Positions 1 to 9,448 of a DNA stretch of 34,462 nt are shown here, one piece after another (position 1 is the first letter of the stretch; every line of letters starts with the position of its first letter). The translations under genes and the position numbers were made by a program. The notes below the pieces were generated by a model. That model searched no databases, was not told the DNA's origin, and was given only the letters and a program-made list of their open reading frames with translations. The DNA comes from Devosia equisanguinis (GTDB lineage: Bacteria > Pseudomonadota > Alphaproteobacteria > Rhizobiales > Hyphomicrobiaceae), in contig CAMAYR010000026.1 in assembly GCA_945862355.1 (NCBI GenBank), forward strand, positions 1 through 34,462, read 5' to 3'.

Positions 1-1069
1 CCGGCGTGACGATGTTGCCGAAGCCGTAGCGCGGTTGGTTGGAGCCGACGATGTAGAGGTTCTTCACGTTGGCTGGAAACGCACTGCCGTAGATTTGGGC
101 CGCGTCGTTGCGGACCTCGATCAGGCCGTGGGGCAGGAACGGGAAGCTGTTGTGATATCCCGTCGCGGCAATCACGAGGTCGTACTCGCCCGTCGAACCG
201 TCACGGAAGTGGATGCGACTGCCCTCGAAGCGCTCGATGTCGGGGCGCGGCTCGATGCGGCCCTGCGCGAGATAGCCGAGAAGCTCGGTGCCGAACGTCG
301 GGTGGCGCTCGAACAATTTCTGCGCCGGACGTGGCAGGCCATAGCTGCGATAGTCGCCGACGACGAGCCGCACGATGCCGCGCAGGATCCAGCGCTACAT
401 GAAGACCGGCAGGCTCCAGATCGGCAGGTCCGTAAGCGGCCGGCCGAGAAACGTCTTGGGAAGGAACCAGTAGCCGCTGCGCAGGCTCATGTCGCTCGAA
501 AGCCCGACGCGGGCGGCTTCGGAGGCGATGTCGCAGGCGGAGTTGCCGCCGCCGATCACGAGCACGCGCTTGCCGGCGAGTTGCGCAGGCTCGCGGTAGT
601 CGTGCGCGTGGATGATGTTGGCGGTCTCCTGGCCGGGATAGCTCGGCCAGCGCGGGGCGCGGTGGTGGCCGTTGCAAACGACGACGCCCTTGTAGTGGCG
701 CTCCTCCCGGCCATCGAGCACCACCCGCCAAGTGTCGTTGGGTAGCGGGCGGACGGCAGTGACCTGACGGCCGCATTCCACGCGCTCATCGAGACCGAAC
801 CGGCGCGCGTAGCTCTCGAGATAACGCAGCATCTGCGCGGCGCTGGGGAAATCCGGATAGTCCTCCGGCATCGGGAAATCGGCAAAGGCCGTCGTGCGTT
901 TGGAGGAGACGATGTGGACGTTGGCGTAGAGACCATGGCGCCAGTTCCCACCGATTCCCGGGCCGGCATCGACATGGTCGTAGGCGATGCCACGCTCGTT
1001 CAGGGCCTTGGCCATCGCCAGACCGATCGGGCCGGCGCCGATCACGAGGAGCTTGTTGCGAAACGTCAT
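1..1069 (-). pseudogene. Flavin-containing monooxygenase-like NAD(P)/FAD oxidoreductase, interrupted by an in-frame TAG, 3' end outside window
   Basis: The N-terminus has an FAD-binding Rossmann motif (GAGPIG, residues 11-16). A second dinucleotide motif (VLVIGGGNSACDIAS) fits NADPH binding. Between them, YPGQ followed by HAHDY resembles the FMO fingerprint. The family oxygenates N, S or carbonyl groups of small substrates; the substrate here is unknown. ATG 1069 places the Rossmann motif at the usual distance, whereas the TTG at 1087 would only add an unlikely leader. Residue 225 is an amber codon (bases 395-397). I translated the same frame beyond it to base 2 and found no further stop. The downstream protein is fully family-like (RWILRGIVRLVVGDY directly after the stop, IAATGYHNSFPFLP later). 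In relatives I recall, Trp sits about where the TAG is, so a single TGG-to-TAG change is the simplest reading. It could be a real recent nonsense mutation or a sequence error. Confidence 0.8.
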
Positions 1070-1229
1070 GACGCGAACCCGGCCCAAAGCTTACAGAACG
1101 CCGATCTACTGGCGCTCGTCCCGCGATCAAGCGAATTTGCTTCAGATCCAGTACGATGGGTAGTCGTCTTAAGTGCGGATACGGTGGTCGGGGGTGTTGG
1201 CCCAAAAGCTTGGTTAATCGAAAGCCGGC

Positions 1230-1895
1230 TCAGCCGCGCGCGCCGAAGATGGCGCTGCCGACGCGAACGTGGGTAGCGCCCAGCTCGATGGCGCTCTCGT
1301 AGTCGGCGCTCATGCCCATGCTCAGTCCTGAAAGCCCTTGCTCCCTGGCCAGCTTGGCGAGGAAGGCGAAGTGGACCGCGGGCTCCTCTTCGTGCGGGGG
1401 AATGCACATCAGGCCGGCGATCTCGATTTTCAGTTCATCGCGGCACAAGGCCAGGAGGGCAGGCAACTCAGTGGGCGTTACGCCCGCCTTCTGCGGCTCG
1501 TCGCCCGTATTGACCTCGATGAACAATTGCAGGCGGCGCTGCTGGTGGGCCATCTCCTCGGCGATGGCGCGGGCGATCTTGGGCCGGTCGATGGTGTGGA
1601 TCGCGTCGAACAAGGCGACGGCCTCGCGGGCCTTGTTGGACTGCAACGGGCCGATGAGGTGTAACTCGACGCCCGCGAAGCGCTCGCGTAGTGCCGGCCA
1701 CTTGGCTTTGGCCTCCTGCACGCGGTTCTCGCCGAACACGCGCTGGCCGGCCTCGAGCACGGGCACGATCTCGGCCTCGCCGAATGTCTTGGAGACGGCG
1801 ACGAGGGTGACCATCGCCGGATTACGGCCCACGTCGCGGGCTTTGGCGGCGATGTGGGCCTGAACGGCTGCTAGCGCGGGATGTCGTGTGGTCAT
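1230..1895 (-). CDS. yggS: Pyridoxal phosphate homeostasis protein, YggS/PROSC family
   Basis: The 221-residue protein has the usual length for this single-domain, alanine-racemase-like TIM barrel. It carries PLP-binding Lys36 in VAVSKT, followed by FGENRVQEA, HLIGPLQSNK, LMCIPP and the C-terminal SMGMSADYESAI and VRVGSAIFGAR blocks, all hallmarks of the family. The family binds PLP without known catalysis and buffers PLP and amino/keto-acid pools in the cytoplasm. ATG 1895 was chosen because the earlier in-frame start at 1946 adds 17 residues that do not look like the family. No good Shine-Dalgarno sequence is visible before it. The gene is divergent from leuS across about 210 bp. Product assignment is secure; the role is inferred from the family. 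Confidence 0.93.
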   Translation of the reverse strand: MTTRHPALAAVQAHIAAKARDVGRNPAMVTLVAVSKTFGEAEIVPVLEAGQRVFGENRVQEAKAKWPALRERFAGVELHLIGPLQSNKAREAVALFDAIHTIDRPKIARAIAEEMAHQQRRLQLFIEVNTGDEPQKAGVTPTELPALLALCRDELKIEIAGLMCIPPHEEEPAVHFAFLAKLAREQGLSGLSMGMSADYESAIELGATHVRVGSAIFGARG

Positions 1896-2107
1896 GGCGT
1901 TGTTTCGGTAGAATGCGGCGAGGGTATCGGGCGGCACGAGCTTCACTTCGATCGGACCGCCCTTTTACAAAGAAATGTCTCCGAAATCGAAAAACATCGA
2001 CATGAGTGGGGTCAATCCACGCCAATACACCGGGTCGCCTTGACCGCGCCGTGCATCCGGGCCCAATACCGCCCCAGATTTTCACCAATCTCACAGTCAG
2101 CACCGCC
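1896..2107. promoter_or_regulatory. Divergent yggS/leuS intergenic region
   Basis: This 212-bp stretch separates two outward-facing genes, so it must hold both promoters. I see no convincing sigma-70 box pair, terminator or structured leader. A TTGACC at 2040-2045 lacks a good -10 partner at the expected distance. No T-box-like leader was recognised upstream of leuS. Confidence 0.4.
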
Positions 2108-4729
2108 ATGTCCGAGACCAAGATCATCGAACGCTACAATGCTCCCGTCGCCGAGAGGCGATGGCAAGAGGCTTGGGAAAAAGCCAATATATTCAGCGCA
2201 TCTAACGTGGACGCGCGGCAGAAATGCTATGTGCTCGAGATGTTCCCGTATCCTTCCGGGCGCATCCACATGGGGCACGTGCGCAACTACACGATGGGCG
2301 ACGTTTTCGCCCGCTACAAGCGCGCGAAGGGCTTCAACGTGCTCCACCCGATGGGCTGGGATGCGTTCGGGATGCCGGCGGAGAACGCCGCGATGGCGCG
2401 CAACACGCATCCAGCGACGTGGACCTATCAGAACATCGCCGCCATGAAGGCCCAGCTCAAGAGCATGGGACTGTCACTCGACTGGTCCCGCGAGATCGCC
2501 ACGTGCGACGTCGAATACTATACCCAGCAGCAGAAGATCTTTCTCGAGATGCTGGCCAAGGGGCTGGCCTATCGCGGAACGGGCAAGGTCAACTGGGATC
2601 CGGTCGACCAGACCGTGCTCGCCAACGAGCAGGTGATCGACGGTCGCGGCTGGCGGTCTGGCGCGCTCGTGGAGAGCCGCGAGATGCCGGTGTGGTATTT
2701 CCGGATCACGCGCTACGCCGACGAGTTGCTGTCGGCACTCGACACGCTCGAGCGTTGGCCGGAGAAGGTCCGTCTGATGCAGGCGAAGTGGATCGGCCGC
2801 TCGGAAGGTCTTTCGATGCGCTATGCGCTCGAGGGCAAGTCCCTGCCGACCGACGGAAAATGGACGGAGCTCGAGGTCTTCACGACGCGCGCGGACACGA
2901 TTTTCGGCGGTAGCTTTTGTGCGCTGTCGCCGGGCCATCCGCTGACGCTGGAGCTGGCCAGGACCAACGCCGAATTGCTGGCGTTCATCGATGAGTGCGC
3001 ACGGGTCGGCACCTCGGAGGAGGAGTTGGCACGGGCGGAGAAGAAGGGCTTCGACACGGGGCTGACGGCGACGCATCCGCTGATCCCGGATCGCAAGCTC
3101 AAGGTCTATGTCGCCAACTTCGTACTGATGGGCTACGGCACCGGCGCGATCTTCGGTTGCCCGGCGCACGACCAGCGCGACTTCGAGTTCGCGACCAAAT
3201 ACGGACTGACTATCACCCCGGTCGTGGTTCCGGCGGACCAGGACCCTGCAGCGTTCAAACTGGCGGGCGAGGCCTACGATGGGCCGGGACGGCTCGCAAA
3301 CTCGGCGTTCCTCGACGGAAAATCCATCGAGGAGGCCAAGGCCGAAGTCGCTAGCCGGCTCGAAAAGCTCGGGAAAGGTCAACGGCAGGTGATGTATCGC
3401 CTGCGTGACTGGGGCGTGTCGCGCCAGCGTTACTGGGGCTGCCCTATCCCGGTGATCCATTGCGATGCGTGCGGCGTCGTGCCGGTGCCGAAGAGTGATC
3501 TGCCGGTCAAGCTGCCGGAGGATGTGACGTTCGACGTGCCGGGCAATCCGCTCAACCGGCATCCGACGTGGAAGCACGTCGCGTGTCCATCGTGCGGCAA
3601 GCCCGCCGTGCGCGAGACAGACACGATGGACACGTTCGTGGACAGCTCGTGGTACTTCGCGCGCTTCTGCTCGCCGCAGGATAGTGATCCGGTGAATGCT
3701 GCGGCTGCCAACTATTGGCTGCCCGTCGACCAGTATATCGGCGGCATCGAGCACGCGATCCTGCATCTGCTCTACTCGCGCTTCTTCGCCCGCGCGATGG
3801 TCGAGACGGGACATCTCGGCGTGAAGGAGCCGTTTGCGGGACTGTTCACCCAAGGCATGGTGGTGCACGAGACCTATCAGGACACGGCGGGCAAATGGCT
3901 GCTGCCGGCCGATGTGCGTTTCGAGGACGACGGGGCCGGCGGTCGCAAGGCGTTTCAAATCGACACTGGTGCGCCAGTGACTATCGGCGCCATCGAGAAG
4001 ATGTCGAAGTCGAAGTCGAACCTCGTCGATCCCGACGACATCATCTCGAGCCACGGGGCGGACTGCGCGCGCTGGTTCATGCTGTCGGATAGCCCGCCGG
4101 AGCGCGACGTGATCTGGACCGATGCCGGCGTGACCGGTGCGGGGCGGCACATCCAGCGTGTCTGGCGCCTCGTCAACGAGATCGCGGATGCGGCGGTGCC
4201 GGTGGGCAATCCCCGGCCGGAGCGCTTCGGGGAAGCGGCAATGGAGCTGCGGCGGGCCAGTCATAAGGCGCTGTCCAAGGTTGCCGTGCAGATCGAGGCG
4301 CTGCGCTTCAACGTGGCAGTGGCCCAGGTCTACGAGCTCACGTCGGCCCTTCAGGCTGCGACGGCGAAGCCCGGCGATCCGGGTATGGGCTGGGCGCTGC
4401 GGGAGGGGGCCGAGCTGTTGGTGGGCATGATCGGCCCGATGATGCCGCACCTGGCGGAGGCGTGCTGGGCGAGGCTTGGATACAACACCTTGCTGGCGGA
4501 ACAGCCTTGGCCGGCCCTAGAGGCAGCGCTGCTCGTTGACGATACGATCACCATTGCCGTACAGGTTAATGGCAAGCGAAGGGATGAGCTGACGATTTCC
4601 CGCATGGCCGGAAACGCAGAGATCGAGGCGGCGGCGCTTAAGCTGGAGCCTGTGGTTCGCGCGATGGAAGGCAAGGCGCCACGCAAGGTGATCGTCGTCC
4701 CGCAGAGGATCGTGAATGTCGTCGTCTGA
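2108..4729 (+). CDS. leuS: Leucyl-tRNA synthetase
   Basis: The 873-residue class Ia aminoacyl-tRNA synthetase attaches leucine to tRNA-Leu in the cytoplasm, using ATP. The HIGH signature appears as HMGH (residues 54-57) within [16 protein letters not shown]. The KMSKS loop is at residues 631-635 (KMSKSKSN). Between them lies the long CP1 editing insert, including TTRADTIFG and [21 protein letters not shown], which hydrolyses mischarged tRNA. A zinc-ribbon-like pair (CDACG and CPSCG) lies in the CP region. [10 protein letters not shown] and [18 protein letters not shown] are typical of bacterial LeuRS. ATG 2108 ([11 protein letters not shown]) is preferred over the upstream start at 2006, whose extra 34 residues are not LeuRS-like; no strong Shine-Dalgarno precedes it. 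The end overlaps lptE by 14 nt, implying co-transcription with lptE and probably holA. Confidence 0.98.
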   Translation: MSETKIIERYNAPVAERRWQEAWEKANIFSASNVDARQKCYVLEMFPYPSGRIHMGHVRNYTMGDVFARYKRAKGFNVLHPMGWDAFGMPAENAAMARNTHPATWTYQNIAAMKAQLKSMGLSLDWSREIATCDVEYYTQQQKIFLEMLAKGLAYRGTGKVNWDPVDQTVLANEQVIDGRGWRSGALVESREMPVWYFRITRYADELLSALDTLERWPEKVRLMQAKWIGRSEGLSMRYALEGKSLPTDGKWTELEVFTTRADTIFGGSFCALSPGHPLTLELARTNAELLAFIDECARVGTSEEELARAEKKGFDTGLTATHPLIPDRKLKVYVANFVLMGYGTGAIFGCPAHDQRDFEFATKYGLTITPVVVPADQDPAAFKLAGEAYDGPGRLANSAFLDGKSIEEAKAEVASRLEKLGKGQRQVMYRLRDWGVSRQRYWGCPIPVIHCDACGVVPVPKSDLPVKLPEDVTFDVPGNPLNRHPTWKHVACPSCGKPAVRETDTMDTFVDSSWYFARFCSPQDSDPVNAAAANYWLPVDQYIGGIEHAILHLLYSRFFARAMVETGHLGVKEPFAGLFTQGMVVHETYQDTAGKWLLPADVRFEDDGAGGRKAFQIDTGAPVTIGAIEKMSKSKSNLVDPDDIISSHGADCARWFMLSDSPPERDVIWTDAGVTGAGRHIQRVWRLVNEIADAAVPVGNPRPERFGEAAMELRRASHKALSKVAVQIEALRFNVAVAQVYELTSALQAATAKPGDPGMGWALREGAELLVGMIGPMMPHLAEACWARLGYNTLLAEQPWPALEAALLVDDTITIAVQVNGKRRDELTISRMAGNAEIEAAALKLEPVVRAMEGKAPRKVIVVPQRIVNVVV

Positions 4730-5300
4730 GGCGTCCAACTCGACCGCCAACTCGACCGCAAAGCGGCGTGCCAGCGGCGGCATCTCCCGCCGCGGTGCGC
4801 TGCGTATGGCCGGCCTCGGCTTGGTCGCCGGTTTGGCAGGCTGCGCTGACGGCAGTGGCTTTCGTCCATTATACGGCTCGCTCGGTGGCAACACCGAGGT
4901 GAAGCTGGCCCAGGTGGAATTCACACCGATACCTGGCCGCAATGGCCAGCGAATCCGCAACGAGCTGATTTTCAAAGCCTATGGTGGCGGCGATCCGAAG
5001 CCGGCGCGCTACCGGATGGATATCGCCGTAAAGGAAACGGCGACGACGACGCTGGTGCTGGTGGACGGCACGTCGGCTGGGCAGATCTATCAGATCGAGG
5101 CCAAGTTCCAGCTTATCGACATCGCCACGAAAAAGGTGATGCTGCAGGGCATCAGCCAATCCCGCGCGGCCTCGGAGCGCTTTACCAACGTGTTCTCGAA
5201 CGTGCGCGCGGCCGACGAGGCGCAGGAGCGCGCGGCTAAGACCATCGCGACGGATCTGAAAGCGCGTCTGGCAGGTTTTCTCAGCACCGTGCCGGCCTGA
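4716..5300 (+). CDS. lptE: LPS-assembly lipoprotein LptE
   Basis: The 194-residue protein follows leuS with a 14-nt overlap, the usual place for lptE/rlpB. Residues 25-43 form a lipoprotein signal with twin Arg ([11 protein letters not shown]) and a lipobox ending LAGC, so Cys43 would be acylated. The mature part starts GFRPLYG, the typical LptE opening, followed by a small alpha/beta domain ending KARLAGFL. LptE plugs the LptD barrel in the outer membrane and helps insert lipopolysaccharide. The start ATG is preceded by GAGG at 4705-4708. A Ser/Thr/Ala-rich leader of about 20 residues before the signal is longer than usual, so a later start is possible, though no better one is visible. Confidence 0.9.
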   Translation: MSSSEASNSTANSTAKRRASGGISRRGALRMAGLGLVAGLAGCADGSGFRPLYGSLGGNTEVKLAQVEFTPIPGRNGQRIRNELIFKAYGGGDPKPARYRMDIAVKETATTTLVLVDGTSAGQIYQIEAKFQLIDIATKKVMLQGISQSRAASERFTNVFSNVRAADEAQERAAKTIATDLKARLAGFLSTVPA

Positions 5301-5450
5301 AGGCGGCTGGGCCTGGGATCCGAAGGGAGATGGCGTATTATTGCGCCTTGGGCCCTGGCGCTCATCGGGGTTGGCCATGCTCCCTGGTCCAAGAGGGGTG
5401 GATGATAGCCAGGACGCTTGATCCCAGGCAGCTTGCTCCATGAATCCGTC

Positions 5451-5454
5451 GAGG
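5451..5454 (+). promoter_or_regulatory. Shine-Dalgarno GAGG that sets the holA start
   Basis: GAGG lies 8 nt before the GTG at 5463. It supports that GTG over the in-frame TTG at 5418, giving a 343-residue protein. Confidence 0.6.
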
Positions 5455-5462
5455 GCGCTCAC

Positions 5463-6494
5463 GTGGTAGCGATCAAAGGTCCGCAGGCCGCGAGCTTCGT
5501 CAAGGCGCTCGAGCCGCGTTTTGTCGCTGTTCTCGTCTACGGCGAAGATGCCGGTCTCGTCTCGGAGAGGGCGCGGGCTGCGGCTGAAGCATTTGCCGGC
5601 CGCTCCAAGCCGCCGGGCGAAATACTGCGGATCGAGGACAGCGATCTGGATGGCGATTCCGACAGGCTGCACACCGAGTTGCGCACCGTGTCGATGTTCG
5701 GCGGCTCGCGCGTGATCCGCACAAGCTCCAGTCGAAAAATCAACGCTCAGTTCCTGAAGCCCCTTCTGGAGCCGGGCGCAATGACGGGCACGCTGGTGGT
5801 CGAGGCCGGCGGGCTTCGGCGCGAGGATGCCCTGCTCAGGTTGTTCGACGGCTCCAGCATCGCGGCCGCCGTGCCTTGCTATCCCGACGAGGCGCGGGAT
5901 CTTGCGAGCGTCGTTCGCGAAGCGATGGCGGAGGCAGCCGTCGAGATCGCGGACGATGCGCGCCAGCTACTCGTCAGCCGTCTGGGCGCCGATCGCGCGC
6001 TGTCGCGGTCGGAGATCGAAAAGCTGCTGCTCTATGTGCATGGAACGGGCAAAGTAACAGCGGAGGATGTCGAGGCCATCGTGGGTGACGCATCGGAGAC
6101 GGCGATCGACGTCATTCTCATGGCGGTCAGCGGTGGAAACGGTCGCAAGGCGATCACCGAGCTCGACCGTGCGGTGGCGGCGGGCGATAGCCCACAAGGC
6201 ATTATCGTGATGGCGCTGCGCCACTTCCAGCGCCTGCACCGTTTGCGCGCCATGCTCGACCAGGGCCGGTCGTTCGAGGATGCTGCGCGCAGCATGCGCC
6301 CACCGCTGCACTTCAAGTCGAAAGGCATCATCGAAGCGCAGATCAGAAGCTGGGATGCGAGCCGTCTCGATCGCGCGATCGCGGTTCTGTCACGCACTGC
6401 CAAAGATGCGCGGCTGTCTAGTCAGCTCGAGGCGACGCTTGCCGAGCGCATGATGCTCGAGCTTGCCGCGATGGTCGCCCCGTCGCGGCGTTGA
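5463..6494 (+). CDS. holA: DNA polymerase III subunit delta
   Basis: The protein is 343 residues from the GTG start, the same length as Escherichia coli HolA. Delta opens the beta sliding clamp within the clamp-loader complex. Visible family features are an N-terminal segment with LVYGEDAGLVSERA, where the P-loop equivalent of delta is degenerate, then RIEDSDLDGD, the FGGSRVIR motif, LVVEAGGLRREDALLRLFDG, and the C-terminal helical collar (LDRAVAAGDSPQGIIVMALRHFQRLHRLRA, here quoted in parts: AAGDSPQGII, ALRHFQRLHR). It lies 162 bp after lptE, the leuS-lptE-holA order common in Proteobacteria. It converges on the DUF2779 gene with a 35-bp gap. Confidence 0.94.
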   Translation: MVAIKGPQAASFVKALEPRFVAVLVYGEDAGLVSERARAAAEAFAGRSKPPGEILRIEDSDLDGDSDRLHTELRTVSMFGGSRVIRTSSSRKINAQFLKPLLEPGAMTGTLVVEAGGLRREDALLRLFDGSSIAAAVPCYPDEARDLASVVREAMAEAAVEIADDARQLLVSRLGADRALSRSEIEKLLLYVHGTGKVTAEDVEAIVGDASETAIDVILMAVSGGNGRKAITELDRAVAAGDSPQGIIVMALRHFQRLHRLRAMLDQGRSFEDAARSMRPPLHFKSKGIIEAQIRSWDASRLDRAIAVLSRTAKDARLSSQLEATLAERMMLELAAMVAPSRR

Positions 6495-6498
6495 TTGG

Positions 6499-6514
6499 GC
6501 TGCCCCTCGGCAGC
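6499..6514. terminator. Short hairpin between convergent holA and DUF2779 gene
   Basis: Arms GCTGCC (6499-6504) and GGCAGC (6509-6514) pair perfectly around a 4-nt loop in the only spacer between two tail-to-tail genes. Neither strand has a U-tract after it, so a bidirectional terminator role is only suggested by position. Confidence 0.35.
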
Positions 6515-6529
6515 GCAATTCTCGTTGGA

Positions 6530-8035
6530 CTATACGCGCACAGGACCGAAGCCCGCGAGATAGGCCCACACGCGCACCAGTGCGTAGGTGTCGAGCCAGC
6601 AGTACTCGAGCAACTCGCGGCGGATCTGCTCCCGCCTTTCCTGCGTGGTGTCTGGCCGGATCGCCTCGAGGAACGCAGCGGCGGCCATCGCGCCGTCCTT
6701 CACACCTGTGAGGGTGTCGTAGTCGAGCTCTGGCACCATGCTCGGCAGTACGGCCTTGATGCTCCAACTGCCGTGCTGGTCGGGATGGTAGTAGTAGCGG
6801 CGCGCGATCGGCAGCACGTCGACCATGCGCATGGCGATCGCGTCGAGCGCGCGCACTTTCTGCGGGAAACGCTGGCCGAGCTCGCGGATGCGGCCGGCCT
6901 CGAACTGTACGTTGTAGACGTAGACGGGGCCCCGGCCCTCGCACGCAGAAATCAAGGTGTCGGCGAATTCGGCGCATGGATCAGCGCCGGAAATGTCGAG
7001 GAACTCGTGGTGTGCGAGCGAGCCGTCGGGGGCCAGCTTGTGCAGGCTGAACTGGAAGGGGAGCTGTTGGTAGGGACGGGTGCCCTTCCAGACAGGAATG
7101 GTGAACTGCACGGTTTCGAAATCGAGGAAGCAGGCCGGCATAGGCTGGCCCTTCAACTCTCGGGCGGCGCCGGCGTGGTCGAAGTAGGGTTTGCCGGATA
7201 GCGTCGCCTTCTTGACGCGGAGCTGGATCTCGTTGAGCAGATCATCAGGCACGTCGCGAAGGTCGGTGATCGACTTGGTCTCGATGAACGCCTTCACGTC
7301 CTTCTTCTGCAGGCGCGGCAGCCAGTCTATCGGGTATTCCGGCTGTGGCTCGGAAGCGCTGCAGTGGTGGTAGAAACCGCAGGCGAAGGGCGTCGAGCAA
7401 TGGCCGCCGGTGCGGATGTCGGGCTCTTTGGCGAGCGCGGCGATCTCGTGGGCCGTATCGATCCACTGGGCGACCTCTCCGGATAGCGCGGTCGTCTCCG
7501 CGGTCAGATCCTTCTCAGCCAACAGTCCATCGTAGTCGCCATCTCCTGGATAGACGAAGCTGCTGTCGATATGCGCGACTGCGATAGCGCGCAGCGGTAT
7601 GCCCGCCGCGCGCGCGATGTAGGCTTGAATGGCGGCGTCCTCACGGTGGTAGTCCTTCACGCTAGTCGCGGACTTAACCTCGACCATGCGCCAGTCGGGC
7701 GGTCGTTTGTCGCCCACGGGAAGCATCACGTCGGCGAACGCGAGGCCGCCACCGGCTGCGTAACCCGCCTCGAAAACGGGCTTAGCCTCGGCAAGAACCG
7801 CCTTGCTGCGCTCGAGCGCCGGACCGAAGCCGATCTTCTGGGCATCGATCGTCTCGCCCGTGCCGTCGGGGTCGTAGATGCGCTGGGCCAGCCGGCCGAG
7901 CTCGTTGCCGGCCTCCATGCGGGCTTCGGCACCCGCTGAATCCGCCCTCAGCTCGGGATTGTGCACCTCGAGCCAGAGCCGGCGTGGACACTGCCGCCAG
8001 GCTATCAGCTTGGATTTGGAGAGCAGCTTCGGCAT
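6530..8035 (-). CDS. DUF2779 protein: RecB/Cas4-like PD-(D/E)XK nuclease fused to RNase H-fold exonuclease domain
   Basis: The protein has 501 residues. The N-terminal half looks like a Cas4/AddB-type nuclease: LIAWRQCPRRLWLE with Cys16, Asp102 (FADVML), and Glu119-Val-Lys121 (MVEVKSAT) followed by a QAYIA helix. Cys213, Cys219 and Cys225 lie in GGHCSTPFACGFYHHC and, with Cys16, form the one-plus-three cysteine pattern of Fe-S PD-(D/E)XK nucleases. The C-terminal half (about 300-490) begins ACFLDFETVQF with Asp305 and Glu307, has VYVYNVQFE, and ends EYCWLDTYALV, where Tyr478-x3-Asp482 fits a DEDDy exonuclease motif III. That C-terminal part is what I understand as DUF2779. A DNA/RNA processing, repair or defence role is inference only. 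ATG 8035 (MPKLLSKSKL) was chosen because the upstream extension is Cys/Asp-rich and non-conserved in style. The gene stands alone. Confidence 0.85.
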   Translation of the reverse strand: MPKLLSKSKLIAWRQCPRRLWLEVHNPELRADSAGAEARMEAGNELGRLAQRIYDPDGTGETIDAQKIGFGPALERSKAVLAEAKPVFEAGYAAGGGLAFADVMLPVGDKRPPDWRMVEVKSATSVKDYHREDAAIQAYIARAAGIPLRAIAVAHIDSSFVYPGDGDYDGLLAEKDLTAETTALSGEVAQWIDTAHEIAALAKEPDIRTGGHCSTPFACGFYHHCSASEPQPEYPIDWLPRLQKKDVKAFIETKSITDLRDVPDDLLNEIQLRVKKATLSGKPYFDHAGAARELKGQPMPACFLDFETVQFTIPVWKGTRPYQQLPFQFSLHKLAPDGSLAHHEFLDISGADPCAEFADTLISACEGRGPVYVYNVQFEAGRIRELGQRFPQKVRALDAIAMRMVDVLPIARRYYYHPDQHGSWSIKAVLPSMVPELDYDTLTGVKDGAMAAAAFLEAIRPDTTQERREQIRRELLEYCWLDTYALVRVWAYLAGFGPVRV

Positions 8036-8293
8036 GGCCCGTACCTCGCCCGTCGCCATTCCGCCCGGAAACGGGGGGACCTGAACGCGGCATAGGACGA
8101 AACGCTCCCGAAGTGTGCAATCGCAATCGTTGTCATCGCAATCGGCACCTGTGGACGACAACCACTGTCCGAGCGCTTGGGCTGCCCCGGGGATGGCGAG
8201 GTTCGATGGTTCATGGGGACGCGCCTATACCGTTCCTCAACCGAAAAAACATACGATCCGGGGTTTCCGCTTCCATCCTGAAAGGGCTACGCG
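8036..8293. promoter_or_regulatory. Divergent intergenic region, nuclease/acyltransferase
   Basis: These 258 bp separate two outward-facing genes. An AAAGGG at 8282-8287 serves as ribosome binding site for the acyltransferase. The stretch around 8220-8260 is less GC-rich (TATACC, AAAAAA) and could hold its promoter, but no clear box pair is visible. Confidence 0.35.
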
Positions 8294-9445
8294 ATGGCCA
8301 GCCAACCGATCGCCCTGGGTAGCTACGTGCCAGCGGTCGACGGACTGCGGGCGTTGGCCGTGGCCGGGGTGATCGTCCATCATTTGGGCATGTTCGGCTT
8401 CGCCTCCGACATCGGGTGGGCCGGTGTCTGGCTGTTCTTCGTGATCTCGGGATTCGTCATCACGAACTCGGTGGACGGTGTGGCCTATCGAGGCCAGAGC
8501 TTCAGCCGGAAACTAAGTATTTTCTGGGCGCGAAGGGTCCGCCGGATACTGCCGCTCTATCTGCTGATGATCGGGGTGGGGACGATCATCGTCCTCACCG
8601 TGCCAGGTTTGCGGTATCAGGTGGAGCAATTGCCCTATCTGCTGACGTTCACCTATAATTTCCACAGGCTCTCGCCGGACTATAGCCACACGAAGCTGTT
8701 CGGCCACTACTGGAGCCTCAGCGTCGAGGAGCAGTTCTATCTGCTGTTTCCTTTGATCTATTTCAGCGTTGCGGGGCGCGCGAGGGTGGCCATTCTGGTG
8801 GGGGTGGTACTGCTTGCACCAGGCATTCGCTGGATCGTGGGGGAAGTGGCCGGGGCCACGATTAGCCCTGCCAGCGCACCGCTGGCCGTCGCGATGTTCT
8901 CGCCGGGGCACTTTGATGCGTTTGCACTTGGGGCGCTGATTGCGATCTTTCGTGAACGGATCGCTCGATGGCGGTTCAGCCTTCCTCTGGCTGCTGCCTC
9001 AACCGGTGTCTTGCTCGCCGGGTATCTCGCAGCCTGCGTTGCGGCGGCGGCCGACAAGAGCGCGGGAGAAGCGATTCTGGCAGGCTTCCAGATCAACGCT
9101 TCGGGCACGCTTGCCCAGGTAGGGCTCTATTGCGTCCTCAACGTACTGTTCGCAACGCTCGTGGTTGGTGCAGTGGTGGGATGGCGACCGCTCGCGATAC
9201 CGCTGGCAACGGCGCCGATGCGCTATCTCGGCAGGATTTCCTACGGGCTCTATGTGGTTCATTTTCCGCTGTTGGCCGTTCTCCTTGGAAACGGCGATCG
9301 CAGCGTAGGCGCACTCGAAGTAGCGCTCTATCTCGGCACACTGCTGGCGATCTGCCACCTGCTCTACGTCTATTTCGAGCGGCCGATCATGGAACAGCGG
9401 TGGGGAAAGTGGCGGTGGGGGCGGCCGGGAACGGCAGCGACTTGA
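8294..9445 (+). CDS. Acyltransferase 3 family membrane protein (OafA/YrhL-like)
   Basis: This 383-residue polytopic inner-membrane protein has about ten hydrophobic segments. The N-terminus carries the family block YVPAVDGLRALAVAGVIVHH with the conserved His pair, then WAGVWLFFVISGFVIT and ARRVRRILPLYLL. The YWSLSVEEQFYLLFPL motif lies near residue 150, and the last part has RYLGRISYGLYVVHFPLL. The family moves acyl groups, often acetyl or succinyl, onto sugars of LPS O-antigen, exopolysaccharide or other glycans. The substrate cannot be told here because no polysaccharide genes adjoin it. There is no periplasmic SGNH domain, so this is the short form. It ends 3 bp before the convergent ferredoxin gene. 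Confidence 0.92.
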   Translation: MASQPIALGSYVPAVDGLRALAVAGVIVHHLGMFGFASDIGWAGVWLFFVISGFVITNSVDGVAYRGQSFSRKLSIFWARRVRRILPLYLLMIGVGTIIVLTVPGLRYQVEQLPYLLTFTYNFHRLSPDYSHTKLFGHYWSLSVEEQFYLLFPLIYFSVAGRARVAILVGVVLLAPGIRWIVGEVAGATISPASAPLAVAMFSPGHFDAFALGALIAIFRERIARWRFSLPLAAASTGVLLAGYLAACVAAAADKSAGEAILAGFQINASGTLAQVGLYCVLNVLFATLVVGAVVGWRPLAIPLATAPMRYLGRISYGLYVVHFPLLAVLLGNGDRSVGALEVALYLGTLLAICHLLYVYFERPIMEQRWGKWRWGRPGTAAT

Positions 9446-9448
9446 GGG

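Noticed and set aside
2040-2069. TTGACC with a CAATAC 18 nt downstream as a leuS promoter
   Set aside because: The -10 match is too poor to call.
2474-4450. Long minus-strand open frame antisense to leuS (658 codons)
   Set aside because: It is a shadow of a GC-rich coding sequence, has Arg/His/Leu-rich composition with no domains, and leuS is unmistakable on the other strand.
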